This document shows, one piece after another, positions 25,453 to 33,070 of a DNA stretch of 51,283 nucleotides (position 1 is the stretch's first letter; each line of letters begins with the position of its first letter). The position numbers were made by a program, and so were the translations under genes. Location: assembly GCA_025934995.1 (NCBI GenBank), contig JAICWC010000005.1:1-51283 (forward strand), given 5' to 3'. The stretch comes from Thermoleophilia bacterium (lineage in GTDB: Bacteria; Actinomycetota; Thermoleophilia; Gaiellales; Gaiellaceae). The notes below the pieces were generated by a model, which was given only the letters and a program-made list of their open reading frames with translations, searched no databases and was not told the origin of the DNA.

Positions 25453-25833
25453 ATGAGCCCATTCACGCTCAAGCAGATCGACGAGCTCGACTCGATCAAC
25501 CACGGCGCGGTCAAGCTGGCCGGAGACGAGCTCGGAGTGCAGTCGTTCGGGCTGCAGGTGCTCGACCTTCCGGCGGGGTTCGCCGACTACCCCGAGCACG
25601 ACCACGCCCACGACCGCCAAGAGGAGGTGTATGTCGTGCTCGCCGGCGCGGCCCGGCTCGTGGTCGACGGCGAGCAGATCCAGGCCGGCGTGGGCAGCCT
25701 CGTCCGGGTCGACCCGGCGGCGACGCGCAAGCTCGTGCCGGGGCCGGAGGGCGTTCGCGTCCTCGCCATCGGCTGCGCTCCCGGTGGCGACTACGAGCGG
25801 CCCGACGTCTTCCGCGTTGCGGCGAAGGCGTGA
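25453..25833 (+). CDS. Small cupin protein 1
   Basis: A 126-residue single cupin. Motif 1 region: PEHDHAHDRQEEVYVVLAG, with His-x-His-x4-Glu-type metal ligands; motif 2 region is weak (VRVDPAATRKLVPGPEG), where the second-motif His is replaced. Starts at ATG 25453 with AGGAGG upstream. First of three cupin genes joined by four-base overlaps. Metal binding is plausible; function unknown. Confidence 0.8.
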   Translation: MSPFTLKQIDELDSINHGAVKLAGDELGVQSFGLQVLDLPAGFADYPEHDHAHDRQEEVYVVLAGAARLVVDGEQIQAGVGSLVRVDPAATRKLVPGPEGVRVLAIGCAPGGDYERPDVFRVAAKA

Positions 25834-26345
25834 GCGGAGCGCTGCTCGAGCCGCGGGTCGTCACGACTTCGACGCCGCTCTGGTTTCTCGGCACGCTCGT
25901 GCGTCCGAAGTTGACCGGGGAGCAGACGGGTGGGCGGTTCGCGCTCTGGGAAGGAGTCCTGCCGCGCGGCGCAGCGCCGCCGCTGCACAGCCATCCGCAG
26001 GACGAGACCTTTTACATCCTCGAGGGCGCGGTGGCCGCCTGGGTCGGCGACGACGAGGAACCGACGGGCACGTGCGAGGAGGGTGCCGCGATCTTCGTTC
26101 CCGGCGGCGTTCCGCACAGCTTCCTCGTTCTCTCCGACACGGCGCGGCTGCTCTTCCTCTCGACACCGGCCGGGATCGAGCAGTTCGTCGACGCGCTGTC
26201 CGAGCCGGCGACATGGCCGTGGCTGCCGCCGCCTTCGGACGGGCCGCGCGTCCCGCTCGAGCGGTTGGCGGCGGTCGAGCGCGAGCACGCAGTCGTCCGC
26301 TTCGGTCCACCACCGGCAGCACCAACCGGAAAGGAGCAGCAATGA
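25830..26345 (+). CDS. Cupin protein 2 (quercetin dioxygenase-like)
   Basis: A 171-residue cupin. Motif 1 is PLHSHPQDETFYILEGAVAAWVG and motif 2 VPGGVPHSFLVLSDTARLLF, giving the expected 3-His/1-Glu metal site. The opening FLGTLVRPKLTGEQTGGRFALWEG is common in quercetin 2,3-dioxygenase-like cupins. GTG start at 25830 overlaps the first cupin stop (GTGA). Oxygenase activity is possible but not established. Confidence 0.85.
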   Translation: MSGALLEPRVVTTSTPLWFLGTLVRPKLTGEQTGGRFALWEGVLPRGAAPPLHSHPQDETFYILEGAVAAWVGDDEEPTGTCEEGAAIFVPGGVPHSFLVLSDTARLLFLSTPAGIEQFVDALSEPATWPWLPPPSDGPRVPLERLAAVEREHAVVRFGPPPAAPTGKEQQ

Positions 26346-26821
26346 ACACGCACACGAGCACGGCCGCCGTCGTTCGGGCCGGTGAGGGGCGGGCGGTCGC
26401 CTGGGGCCCCGCCGGGATCATCCGAATCCTCGGCGACGCCGACTCGACCGACGGGACCTTCAGCATCGTCGAGGCCACCGAGGAGCCGGGCAGCGCGGCC
26501 CCCCTGCACGTCCATCACGGTGAGGCGGAGATCTTCTACGTCGTCGAAGGGCAGCTCGAGCTCACCTGCGGCGGGCAGACGATCGCCGCCGGCGCAGGCG
26601 ACCTCGTCTACGCACCCAAGAACGTGCCGCACGCGTATGCGGTCGTCGGTGACCGGCCGGCGCGGGTGCTGCTGATCTTCTCCCGCCCCGGCTTCGAGGA
26701 GTTCTTCGCCGAGGCCGGGGCTCCGGTCGACCAGCGGCCCGCCGGCCCGCCGGACCCGGACGTGCTCAGGCATCTGGTCGAGAAGTACGACATGGAACTG
26801 CTCGAGAGCCCCGGACACTGA
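26342..26821 (+). CDS. Cupin protein 3
   Basis: A 159-residue cupin with motif 1 PLHVHHGEAEIFYVVEGQLEL and motif 2 APKNVPHAYAVVGDRPARVL, a complete His3Glu-type metal site. ATG at 26342 overlaps the second cupin stop by four bases (ATGA). The following methyltransferase gene begins six bases after its stop. Three metal cupins of different length in one coupled operon suggest multi-step processing of one substrate or a heteromeric enzyme; that is inference. Confidence 0.85.
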   Translation: MNTHTSTAAVVRAGEGRAVAWGPAGIIRILGDADSTDGTFSIVEATEEPGSAAPLHVHHGEAEIFYVVEGQLELTCGGQTIAAGAGDLVYAPKNVPHAYAVVGDRPARVLLIFSRPGFEEFFAEAGAPVDQRPAGPPDPDVLRHLVEKYDMELLESPGH

Positions 26822-26827
26822 GGAAGC

Positions 26828-27620
26828 TTGGCCACGCAGCCTGCATGGCACGACCGCTACGACCGGCACGCCGCCGGGTACGCACGTGAGCTCGAGCCCA
26901 CCTTCGCCGGATCGGTGCGGGGGGTGGTGGAGCTCGCCGGGGCCTGCAGGGGAATTCACCTGCTCGACCTCGCGACCGGGACGGCGGCGATCGCTCGCCT
27001 TGCCGCCGCGCGGGGAGCGTCGGTCGTCGGCGTCGACGCCTCGACCGGGATGCTCGAGGTTGCGCGCACCCGTTCGCCGGGGCTCGACCTCCGCCGGGGC
27101 GGACGCGTGCGCGCTGCCGTTCGACGACGGCGCGTTCGACGTCGTGACGTGCGGCCTTGCGCTCTCGCACTTCGCCGAGCGCGAACGGGCGCTTGCCGAG
27201 GTGCTTCGCGTCCTGCGGCCGAGCGGCTTGTTCGTCGCCTCAGCCTGGGCGGAAGGCAGCTCCTTCCCGACGACGGGTGTGGGCGAGATCCTCGACCGCT
27301 ACGCCGGGCAGGCGCCCACGACGGTCGACGAGGAAACCTGGGCCTCCTGCAGGCGCGGCCGCGCGGTGCTCCGCGAAGCAGGCTTCGTTCGGATCAGCGT
27401 GCGTACCGAGACCTTTGCGGGCGAGTTCGCGGATGCCCGGCGCGCGCTCGACTGGTTCGTCGCCTGGCCGCTCACGGCGGCGCGGCTGACGCAGCTCGGT
27501 TCGAAGGCCCGGGCGCGCTTTCTCGACGACGCGCGCAAACTGCTCGCGACGGAGAGCCTCGCGTGGAGGTTCGTGTTCAACCTCTACGTGGCGCGATCCG
27601 CTCCCCGGCCCGGCGCTTGA
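26828..27620 (+). pseudogene. SAM-dependent methyltransferase, frameshifted at a G run
   Basis: A class I methyltransferase in two frames. Frame one (TTG start at 26828) encodes HLLDLATGTAAIARLAAARGASVVGVD-type SAM-binding sequence (LLDLATGTAAIARL, VVGVDASTGMLEVA) up to LDLRRG. Frame two continues without loss as ADACALPFDDGAFDVVTCGL and ends YVARSAPRPGA at 27620. Removing one G from the GGGG run at 27096-27099 restores LRR-ADACALPF. It is a real one-base lesion, a sequencing error, or slippage. Last gene of the cupin operon, overlapping the convergent ECF sigma gene by 37 bases. Confidence 0.85.
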
Positions 27621-28483
27621 TCGAACCGGGGCAGCTTCTCCGGGTCGGTGATCAGGTCGATTGCAGTGATGCGGGCGCCTGAGACGGTGAAGCCGACGAC
27701 GGCGAACGGCCTTGCCGGCTCGCCGACGATCGCGCCGGCGCCGCCGTTGACGAGCGCGGGGCGGGCGAACGGCGCCAGGCGCGTACCACGCGCGAGGATC
27801 TGCGCCGCGACTGCGTGCGCACCTTCGATCGGCGGCCGCGCGCCGGGGCTCGTGCCCGGGCCGGCGTCGATGCGGAACACGACCTCCGGGTCGAGCACCT
27901 CGAGCAGAGCCGCGAAGTCGCCGTTCCTCGATGCTGCGAGGAACGCTTCGACCACCGCCCGCTGTTCGTGCACGTCGACCTCGCGATCGGCGGTTGCGCC
28001 CTGCACTGTGCGTCGCGCGCGACTGGCGAGTTGTCGGGCCGCGGTCGGCGTGCGATTGATGATCGGCGCGATCTCGTCGAACGGGACGGCGAACATGTCG
28101 TGCAGCACGAACGCGAGCCGCTCGCCGGGGGTCAACGTCTCGAGCACGACGAGCAGTGCGAGACCGACCGAGTCGGCGATGAGCGTCTCTTGCTCCGGCG
28201 TGAGGCCGTCGTCGATCGTGACGACGGGTTCCGGCAGCCACGAGCCCACGTAGTCCTCTCGCTGCGCAATACGCGCGCGCAGCATGTCGAGGGAAATCCT
28301 GGCGACGACCGTCGTCAGCCAGCCGCCGAGATTGTCGATCGCCGCGTCGTTCTTGTCGAGGCGGATCCACGCTTCCTGCACGGCGTCCTCGCTCTCGCTG
28401 AGAGACCCGAGCATGCGGTAGGCCACCGCTTGCAGGTGCGGACGCTGCTTTTCGAACTCCTGTGTGAGCCACTCGCGAGTCAT
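27584..28483 (-). CDS. ECF41-type RNA polymerase sigma factor with C-terminal SnoaL-like domain
   Basis: A 299-residue sigma factor. Region 2 is LQAVAYRMLGSLSESEDAVQEAWIR (in pieces: AYRMLGS, EDAVQEAW); region 4 is LETLTPGERLAFVLHDMF then PFDEIAPIINRTPTAARQLASRARR. The linker has WLPEPV, and the C-terminal about 110 residues are a SnoaL/NTF2-like domain ending near ITDPEKL, equivalent to the NPDKL motif of ECF41. In this group the attached domain replaces a separate anti-sigma factor and tunes activity. A matching promoter lies at 28537-28563 before the divergent exporter operon. Confidence 0.9.
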   Translation of the reverse strand: MTREWLTQEFEKQRPHLQAVAYRMLGSLSESEDAVQEAWIRLDKNDAAIDNLGGWLTTVVARISLDMLRARIAQREDYVGSWLPEPVVTIDDGLTPEQETLIADSVGLALLVVLETLTPGERLAFVLHDMFAVPFDEIAPIINRTPTAARQLASRARRTVQGATADREVDVHEQRAVVEAFLAASRNGDFAALLEVLDPEVVFRIDAGPGTSPGARPPIEGAHAVAAQILARGTRLAPFARPALVNGGAGAIVGEPARPFAVVGFTVSGARITAIDLITDPEKLPRFDQAPGRGADRAT

Positions 28484-28487
28484 GTCA

Positions 28488-28504
28488 CGTCATTAGAGAT
28501 GACG
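28488..28504. promoter_or_regulatory. Palindrome between ECF41 sigma and exporter genes
   Basis: CGTCAT-N5-ATGACG, a perfect 6+6 inverted repeat starting 5 bases upstream of the sigma gene ATG. It may be an operator or part of the sigma gene promoter; no regulator can be assigned. Confidence 0.4.
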
Positions 28505-28536
28505 GAGTAGCGCCGGGAGATGTGACCGACCTGCGT

Positions 28537-28563
28537 TGTCACATCACGGGGCCCGCTCTCGTC
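28537..28563 (+). promoter_or_regulatory. ECF41 promoter of the MMPL-ABC operon
   Basis: TGTCACA at 28537-28543, exactly 16 bases, then CGTC at 28560-28563. This is the published ECF41 consensus (TGTCACA-N16-CGTC) in full. Transcription would start near 28570, so the ATG at 28576 would be almost leaderless. Confidence 0.85.
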
Positions 28564-28575
28564 ATGAGTTATTGG

Positions 28576-30717
28576 ATGACGAAACTCGCCGCTTGGTCGA
28601 TGAAGCGCCGCCGCCGCGTGATCACCGCGTGGATCGCGCTGCTCCTCCTGTCGATCGGGGCCGCCGGCTCCCTCGAAAACCACTTCGACAACAATCTCAC
28701 CCTCCCTGGAACCGGTGCGCAGCGCGCAGCGGATCTCCTGCACAGCCGGTTCCCGACGCGCGCGGGCGACTCCGACCAGATCGTGTTCCACGCGAAGAAC
28801 GGGCCGCTCTCGGCTTCTTCGGCGCGCGCGGTGGTTCTGAGAACGCTGCATGCCGTCGCACGGCTGCCCCACGTCGTGAGCGTCTCGAGCCCGTACGACG
28901 ACCACCGCGCGATCTCGGACGACGGAGCGATCGGATTCGCGACGGTCAACTTCGACGAGCGCGCCGACGCGTTGCCGGCGGACGCCGTGAAGCATGTCAC
29001 GAGCACCGCCGAGGCGGCCGGCTCGGCGAATCTCGATGTCGCACTCGGCGGCGGCGCAGTGGAAGAATCGCAGCGGCCGACGCTCGGCGCGGCGACAGCG
29101 GTCGGCGTGATCGCCGCGATCGTCGTGCTGTACGTGAGCTTCGGTTCGCTGCTTGCGACGGCGCTGCCAATCCTTACCGCGCTGTTCGGGATCGGCACGA
29201 GCATGGGCGCGATCGCCGCGCTGACGCACGGAGTCTCGACGCCCGACTTCGCATCGGAGCTCGCGCTGCTGATCGGGCTCGGCGTCGGCATCGACTACGC
29301 CCTCTTCGTCGTCACGCGATTTCGCGACACCTATCGAATGAACGGCGGTCAGGCGCACGATGCAATCGAAGTCGCGATGAATACGGCCGGCCGCTCGATC
29401 GCGTTCGCGGGCGCGACCGTCGTGATCGCCGTGTTGGGCCTGTTCGTCGTCGGTGTCCACATCTTCTACGGCGTCGCGCTCGCCGTCGCACTGACGGTCG
29501 TGCTCGTCCTGGCGGCGTCGCTGACGTTGCTCCCCGCCGTGCTCTCGTACTCCGGTTCCCGAATCGGCGCGAAGGCGGCGCGGCGGCGGGAGCGGCGAGG
29601 CGGACGTTGGATCGGGGCGATTCTGCGTCGGCCGGCGTTGGCCGCGCTCTGCGCGACCGCCGTCCTCGTCGCGCTCGCAGCTCCCGTTCTCGGCCTGCGC
29701 CTCGCGTCGAGCGACGCAAGCAACGACGCACACCGCACGACGACGTACAGGGCCTACGCGCTGCTGAGCCGCGGCTTCGGTCCCGGGTTCAACGCACCCC
29801 TCCAACTTGCCGTGCAGCTGCCGCCGTCAGGCGGCGCGCGGGAGCTCGGCCGCCTCACTGCCGCCGTCCGGAGCACTCCGGGTGTCGCTTCCGTCGGCCC
29901 GCCGGTCGTCAACGCGGCAGGAGACACCGCGGACATCACCGTCTATCCGGCGAGCGCGCCGCAAGCGAGCAGTACCTACGCCCTCGTTCGTCATCTGCGC
30001 TCGGCGGTGCTCCCGCCGGTTGTCGGCTCGAGCGGTACGACGGTGTACGTCGGCGGCTACACCGCTTCCCAGGTCGACTTCGCGCATGTGCTCGGCGGCA
30101 AGCTCCCGCTCTTCATCGCCGCGGTCATCGCCCTGTCGGCGCTGTTGCTGCTCGTCGTGTTCCGCTCCCTGCTGATCCCCCTGCAGGCCGCGGTGATGAA
30201 CCTGCTCTCGATCGGCGCGGCACTCGGCGTCGTGCAAGCCGTGTTCGAGCGTGGCTGGGGCGCCGGGCTCCTCGGTGTCACGCGCTCGCCGATCGAGGCA
30301 TTCATCCCAGTGATCGTGTTCGCGATCGTCTTCGGGCTCTCGATGGACTACGAGGTGTTTCTCGTCTCGCGGATCCACGAGGAGTGGAGGCGCGGCGGGA
30401 CCCACACCGCCGCGATCCGCAACGGCCTCGCGCACACCAGCCGCGTGATCACCGCGGCGGCCGCGGTGATGATCGTCGTCTTCTCGTCGTTCGCCGCCGC
30501 CGACAGCCACATCCTGAAGCTCTTCGGATTGGCGCTCGCCGTCGCGGTGTTCCTCGACGCGATCGTGATCCGCTCGATTCTCCTGCCTGCCGTGCTGCAA
30601 CTGCTCGGCCCGGCGACGTGGCACATCCCCGGCTGGATCGACCGTCTGCTCCCGCGGCTCGCGATCGACCAACCGGAACAAGCACCGGAAACCGCACCCG
30701 CCATGGAGGCCCTGTGA
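28576..30717 (+). CDS. MMPL/RND family transporter
   Basis: About 713 residues in the MMPL layout: one membrane helix after MKRRRRVITAWIALLLLSIG, a large outer domain, a five-helix bundle (ETAVGVIAAIVVLYVSF-like region starting near 190, with GIDYALFVVTRFRD), then a second repeat with GLSMDYEVFLVSRIHEEW. Those two segments carry the proton-relay Asp-Tyr pairs. I choose the ATG at 28576, since the ECF41 promoter overlaps the earlier GTG (28522) and lies next to the ATG at 28564. Probably exports lipids or a toxic small molecule. Its stop overlaps the ABC ATPase start (GTGA). Confidence 0.88.
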   Translation: MTKLAAWSMKRRRRVITAWIALLLLSIGAAGSLENHFDNNLTLPGTGAQRAADLLHSRFPTRAGDSDQIVFHAKNGPLSASSARAVVLRTLHAVARLPHVVSVSSPYDDHRAISDDGAIGFATVNFDERADALPADAVKHVTSTAEAAGSANLDVALGGGAVEESQRPTLGAATAVGVIAAIVVLYVSFGSLLATALPILTALFGIGTSMGAIAALTHGVSTPDFASELALLIGLGVGIDYALFVVTRFRDTYRMNGGQAHDAIEVAMNTAGRSIAFAGATVVIAVLGLFVVGVHIFYGVALAVALTVVLVLAASLTLLPAVLSYSGSRIGAKAARRRERRGGRWIGAILRRPALAALCATAVLVALAAPVLGLRLASSDASNDAHRTTTYRAYALLSRGFGPGFNAPLQLAVQLPPSGGARELGRLTAAVRSTPGVASVGPPVVNAAGDTADITVYPASAPQASSTYALVRHLRSAVLPPVVGSSGTTVYVGGYTASQVDFAHVLGGKLPLFIAAVIALSALLLLVVFRSLLIPLQAAVMNLLSIGAALGVVQAVFERGWGAGLLGVTRSPIEAFIPVIVFAIVFGLSMDYEVFLVSRIHEEWRRGGTHTAAIRNGLAHTSRVITAAAAVMIVVFSSFAAADSHILKLFGLALAVAVFLDAIVIRSILLPAVLQLLGPATWHIPGWIDRLLPRLAIDQPEQAPETAPAMEAL

Positions 30718-31664
30718 ACACAACCACCGCAATTGAGGTCACCGACCTCCGCAAGATGTACTCCGGCGACGTCGAAGCTGTGAAGGGGATCAGCTTCGCC
30801 GTCTCGGCGGGTGAAGTGTTCGGGTTGCTCGGCCCGAACGGCGCCGGCAAATCGACGACGGTCGGGATGCTGACGACGACGATCCTGCCGACGTCCGGCA
30901 GCGCCCAACTCGTCGGCTACGACGTGGTGCGCAACGCGCTCGCCGCCCGGTCGATCGCGAGCGTCGTCTTCCAAGAGGCTGTCGTCGACCGCTCGTTGAC
31001 CGGTCGCCAGAACCTCGAACTTCATGCGCGTCTCTGGCGCGTGCCGCCCGAGCACGCCGGGGCCCGCACCGACGAGCTCGCTGCGACGCTCGGCCTCGGC
31101 GACCTGCTCGATCGGGCCGTCGCGACGTACAGCGGCGGTGAGCGGAGACGCCTGGAGATCGCGCGCGCGCTCGTCTCGCAGCCGCGCGTCCTCTTTCTGG
31201 ACGAGCCGACAGTCGGGCTCGATCCGCGCATTCGCGCCGAGCTGATCGATGTCATCGGTTCTCTCCGCGACCGCTCCCAGACGACGATTCTGCTCACCAC
31301 TCACTATCTCGACGAAGCCGAACGCCTCTGCGATCGGCTGGCGATCATCCATGAAGGCACGATCGTCGCACTCGACACGCCGGCCGCGCTGCGAGCCGAC
31401 CTCGGCGAGAAGCTGGTCGAGCTCCGGGCCGCCGACAGCCCGCAGATCGCATTCGGCGCGCTCCGTGAGCGCGGCATCGCGGGCGACGACGCCTTCAGCG
31501 TCGGCGCGACGATCACCATCCCGCTGCACGGCCGCAGCGCACCCGACGCGATCGGAGCGATCGAAACCTCCGGTGTCCGCACAACGTCGATCACGAGCCG
31601 CGCGCCGACACTCGACGACGTCTACCTCCGCCTCACCGGCGGACAGCTCACCGACGCGGCCTAA
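30714..31664 (+). CDS. Drug-export ABC transporter ATPase (DrrA-like)
   Basis: A 316-residue ATPase: Walker A GPNGAGKSTTVG, signature YSGGERRRLEIARAL, Walker B VLFLDEPTVGLDPR and switch TTHYLDEAERLCDR. The C-terminal extension LTGGQLTDAA after PTLDDVYLRL is typical of the DrrA class. GTG start at 30714 overlaps the MMPL stop. With the permease it forms an exporter for a hydrophobic compound; direct pairing with MMPL under one ECF41 promoter suggests both handle one stress or substrate. Confidence 0.92.
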   Translation: MNTTTAIEVTDLRKMYSGDVEAVKGISFAVSAGEVFGLLGPNGAGKSTTVGMLTTTILPTSGSAQLVGYDVVRNALAARSIASVVFQEAVVDRSLTGRQNLELHARLWRVPPEHAGARTDELAATLGLGDLLDRAVATYSGGERRRLEIARALVSQPRVLFLDEPTVGLDPRIRAELIDVIGSLRDRSQTTILLTTHYLDEAERLCDRLAIIHEGTIVALDTPAALRADLGEKLVELRAADSPQIAFGALRERGIAGDDAFSVGATITIPLHGRSAPDAIGAIETSGVRTTSITSRAPTLDDVYLRLTGGQLTDAA

Positions 31665-31677
31665 GAGAAGGAGAACC

Positions 31678-32523
31678 ATGTCAGCCACTACTCAGGAACT
31701 CGAACTGGTCGCACCGCTCCCCGCGGTTGCACGCAGCCCCTTCGGCCCGCTTGCGACGCTGGCACGCCGCCGCTTCCAGCTCAGCGCACGCACACCGCGC
31801 GAGCTCGTCGTGCCGCTGCTCACTCCGATCCTGTTCGCGCTCGTGATCGCGCCGGCACTCAAGCAGGCCCTGCACACGAGCAGTGCCTACGAAGCGTTCG
31901 TCGCGACCGGCACCATCGGTCTGCTGATCCCGCTGAACACCATGTTCGCCGGCATCGGCGTGCTCGTCGACCGCGAGAACGGCGCGCAGCGCGAGCTCCT
32001 GAGCGCGCCGATCCATCGTTCCCTGCTCGTCCTCGCGAACATGGCCGTCGCGTTCGCGATCACAGCGCTTCAGATCGCCGTCCTCCTCGGTGTCGCGCGC
32101 GCGCGTGGCATCCACTTCCACATCCCCGGCGCCGGCGCCGTCTGGTTCCTTTTCGCCGGCTCGCTGTTCACCATCGCCATGTACGGCGCCGCCGAGACAC
32201 TGGCGGCGCGCGTGCCGCGCACCGAGGAATACATCGGTCGTGTGCCCGCCATCGCGATCGTCCCATGGTTCCTCGCCGGATCGCTCTTCCCGATCGACGC
32301 GCTGCCCGGCTTCCTGACCTGGTTCGCACGCGTCCTGCCGCTCACTCACGCGCTCGCGCTCGTTCGCTACGGGTTGCTCGACGACTCGAGCGGCCTTCAC
32401 AACATCTGGAAGATGCACAGCTCGACGGAGATGGCCGCACTCAGCCTCGTCGTCGTCACGCTCTTCGCAGGTGCGCTCGTCGCCGCGGGCATCCGCACCT
32501 TCAGCCGGACGGCCGTCCGCTAG
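31678..32523 (+). CDS. Drug-export ABC transporter permease (DrrB-like, ABC-2 type)
   Basis: A 281-residue ABC-2 permease with six predicted helices. The segment FAGIGVLVDRENGAQRELLSAPIHRS is the ABC-2 signature region (VDRENGAQRELL), and AIVPWFLAGSLFPIDALPGF precedes the last helices. ATG at 31678 with GAGAAGGAGAA upstream, 13 bases after the ATPase stop. Works with the DrrA-like ATPase. Confidence 0.9.
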   Translation: MSATTQELELVAPLPAVARSPFGPLATLARRRFQLSARTPRELVVPLLTPILFALVIAPALKQALHTSSAYEAFVATGTIGLLIPLNTMFAGIGVLVDRENGAQRELLSAPIHRSLLVLANMAVAFAITALQIAVLLGVARARGIHFHIPGAGAVWFLFAGSLFTIAMYGAAETLAARVPRTEEYIGRVPAIAIVPWFLAGSLFPIDALPGFLTWFARVLPLTHALALVRYGLLDDSSGLHNIWKMHSSTEMAALSLVVVTLFAGALVAAGIRTFSRTAVR

Positions 32524-32525
32524 CC

Positions 32526-32690
32526 ATGAGCTCCAGCTGGTGGTGGGCCATCGGGACGACGCTCACGACGATCGTGTTCGTCGTCCCGCCGACCGTCTAC
32601 GCCTGGTACGTCCTCGAGGTGTGGATCGGCGCGGGGGAGGTGAGTTACGCCAACGCGATGCGCGACCTGGGTCAGTCGGACCATGCTTGA
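32526..32690 (+). CDS. Small membrane protein in the exporter operon
   Basis: A 54-residue ORF two bases after the permease stop. WWWAIGTTLTTIVFVVPPTVYAWYVLEVW is one membrane helix with an aromatic flank, followed by a short polar tail ending in AMRDLGQSDHA. It is too short and plain for a family match, but position, spacing and codon use support it. It could be an accessory subunit of the ABC exporter; that is a guess. Confidence 0.5.
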   Translation: MSSSWWWAIGTTLTTIVFVVPPTVYAWYVLEVWIGAGEVSYANAMRDLGQSDHA

Positions 32691-33070
32691 TGCGAGGGAC
32701 GCTCGTGGTGGGCGCGAGCACGTGACCGTCACGCTCGCGGCAGCCGCAGACAGCCTCGAGGGGCAGCTGTCTGCAGCTCGAGCGGTCTCGACGCACCATG
32801 CGGACGACGCAAGAGGGAGCGTGCGCCCGTCGCGCAAGACTGACCGCCCAAGCATCGAGCCAGAGAACGGACGTCGGTGCAACGACTGTTCTGCCGTTGA
32901 GATCTGACGATCGCGCTTTCGTTCCCGCGCTGAGGATCGTCGATTCGGATCAACCGTTCGCAAAGCGCGAACCTCGTTGACATGAGTGGCCGACGCGCGC
33001 GATAAGCGACAGGGGCGATCTTGGAGGGTCGGACCTCACACCACTGCATCGACTGAGACGGAGGGGTACC
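32691..33070. other. Gene-free spacer of 380 bp
   Basis: ORFs on either strand here are short, differ from each other across frames and have no recognisable domain. The region is less GC-rich than its neighbours near 32870-32980. It holds the candidate promoter for the S8 protease at 32977-33005 and the GGAGGGG ribosome site before 33071; I see no other element. Confidence 0.5.
32977..33005 (+). promoter_or_regulatory. Candidate promoter of the S8 protease gene
   Basis: TTGACA at 32977-32982, a 17-base spacer and CGATAA at 33000-33005, about 65 bases before the GTG start. The -35 box is consensus; the -10 box is fair. Confidence 0.5.

Noticed and set aside
28522-28575. GTG start at 28522 for the MMPL transporter
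   Set aside because: It lies upstream of the ECF41 promoter, and the added residues do not resemble MMPL N-termini.
32683-33049. Short ORFs in the spacer before the S8 protease
   Set aside because: No ribosome sites, domains or consistent codon bias; overlapping frames contradict each other.
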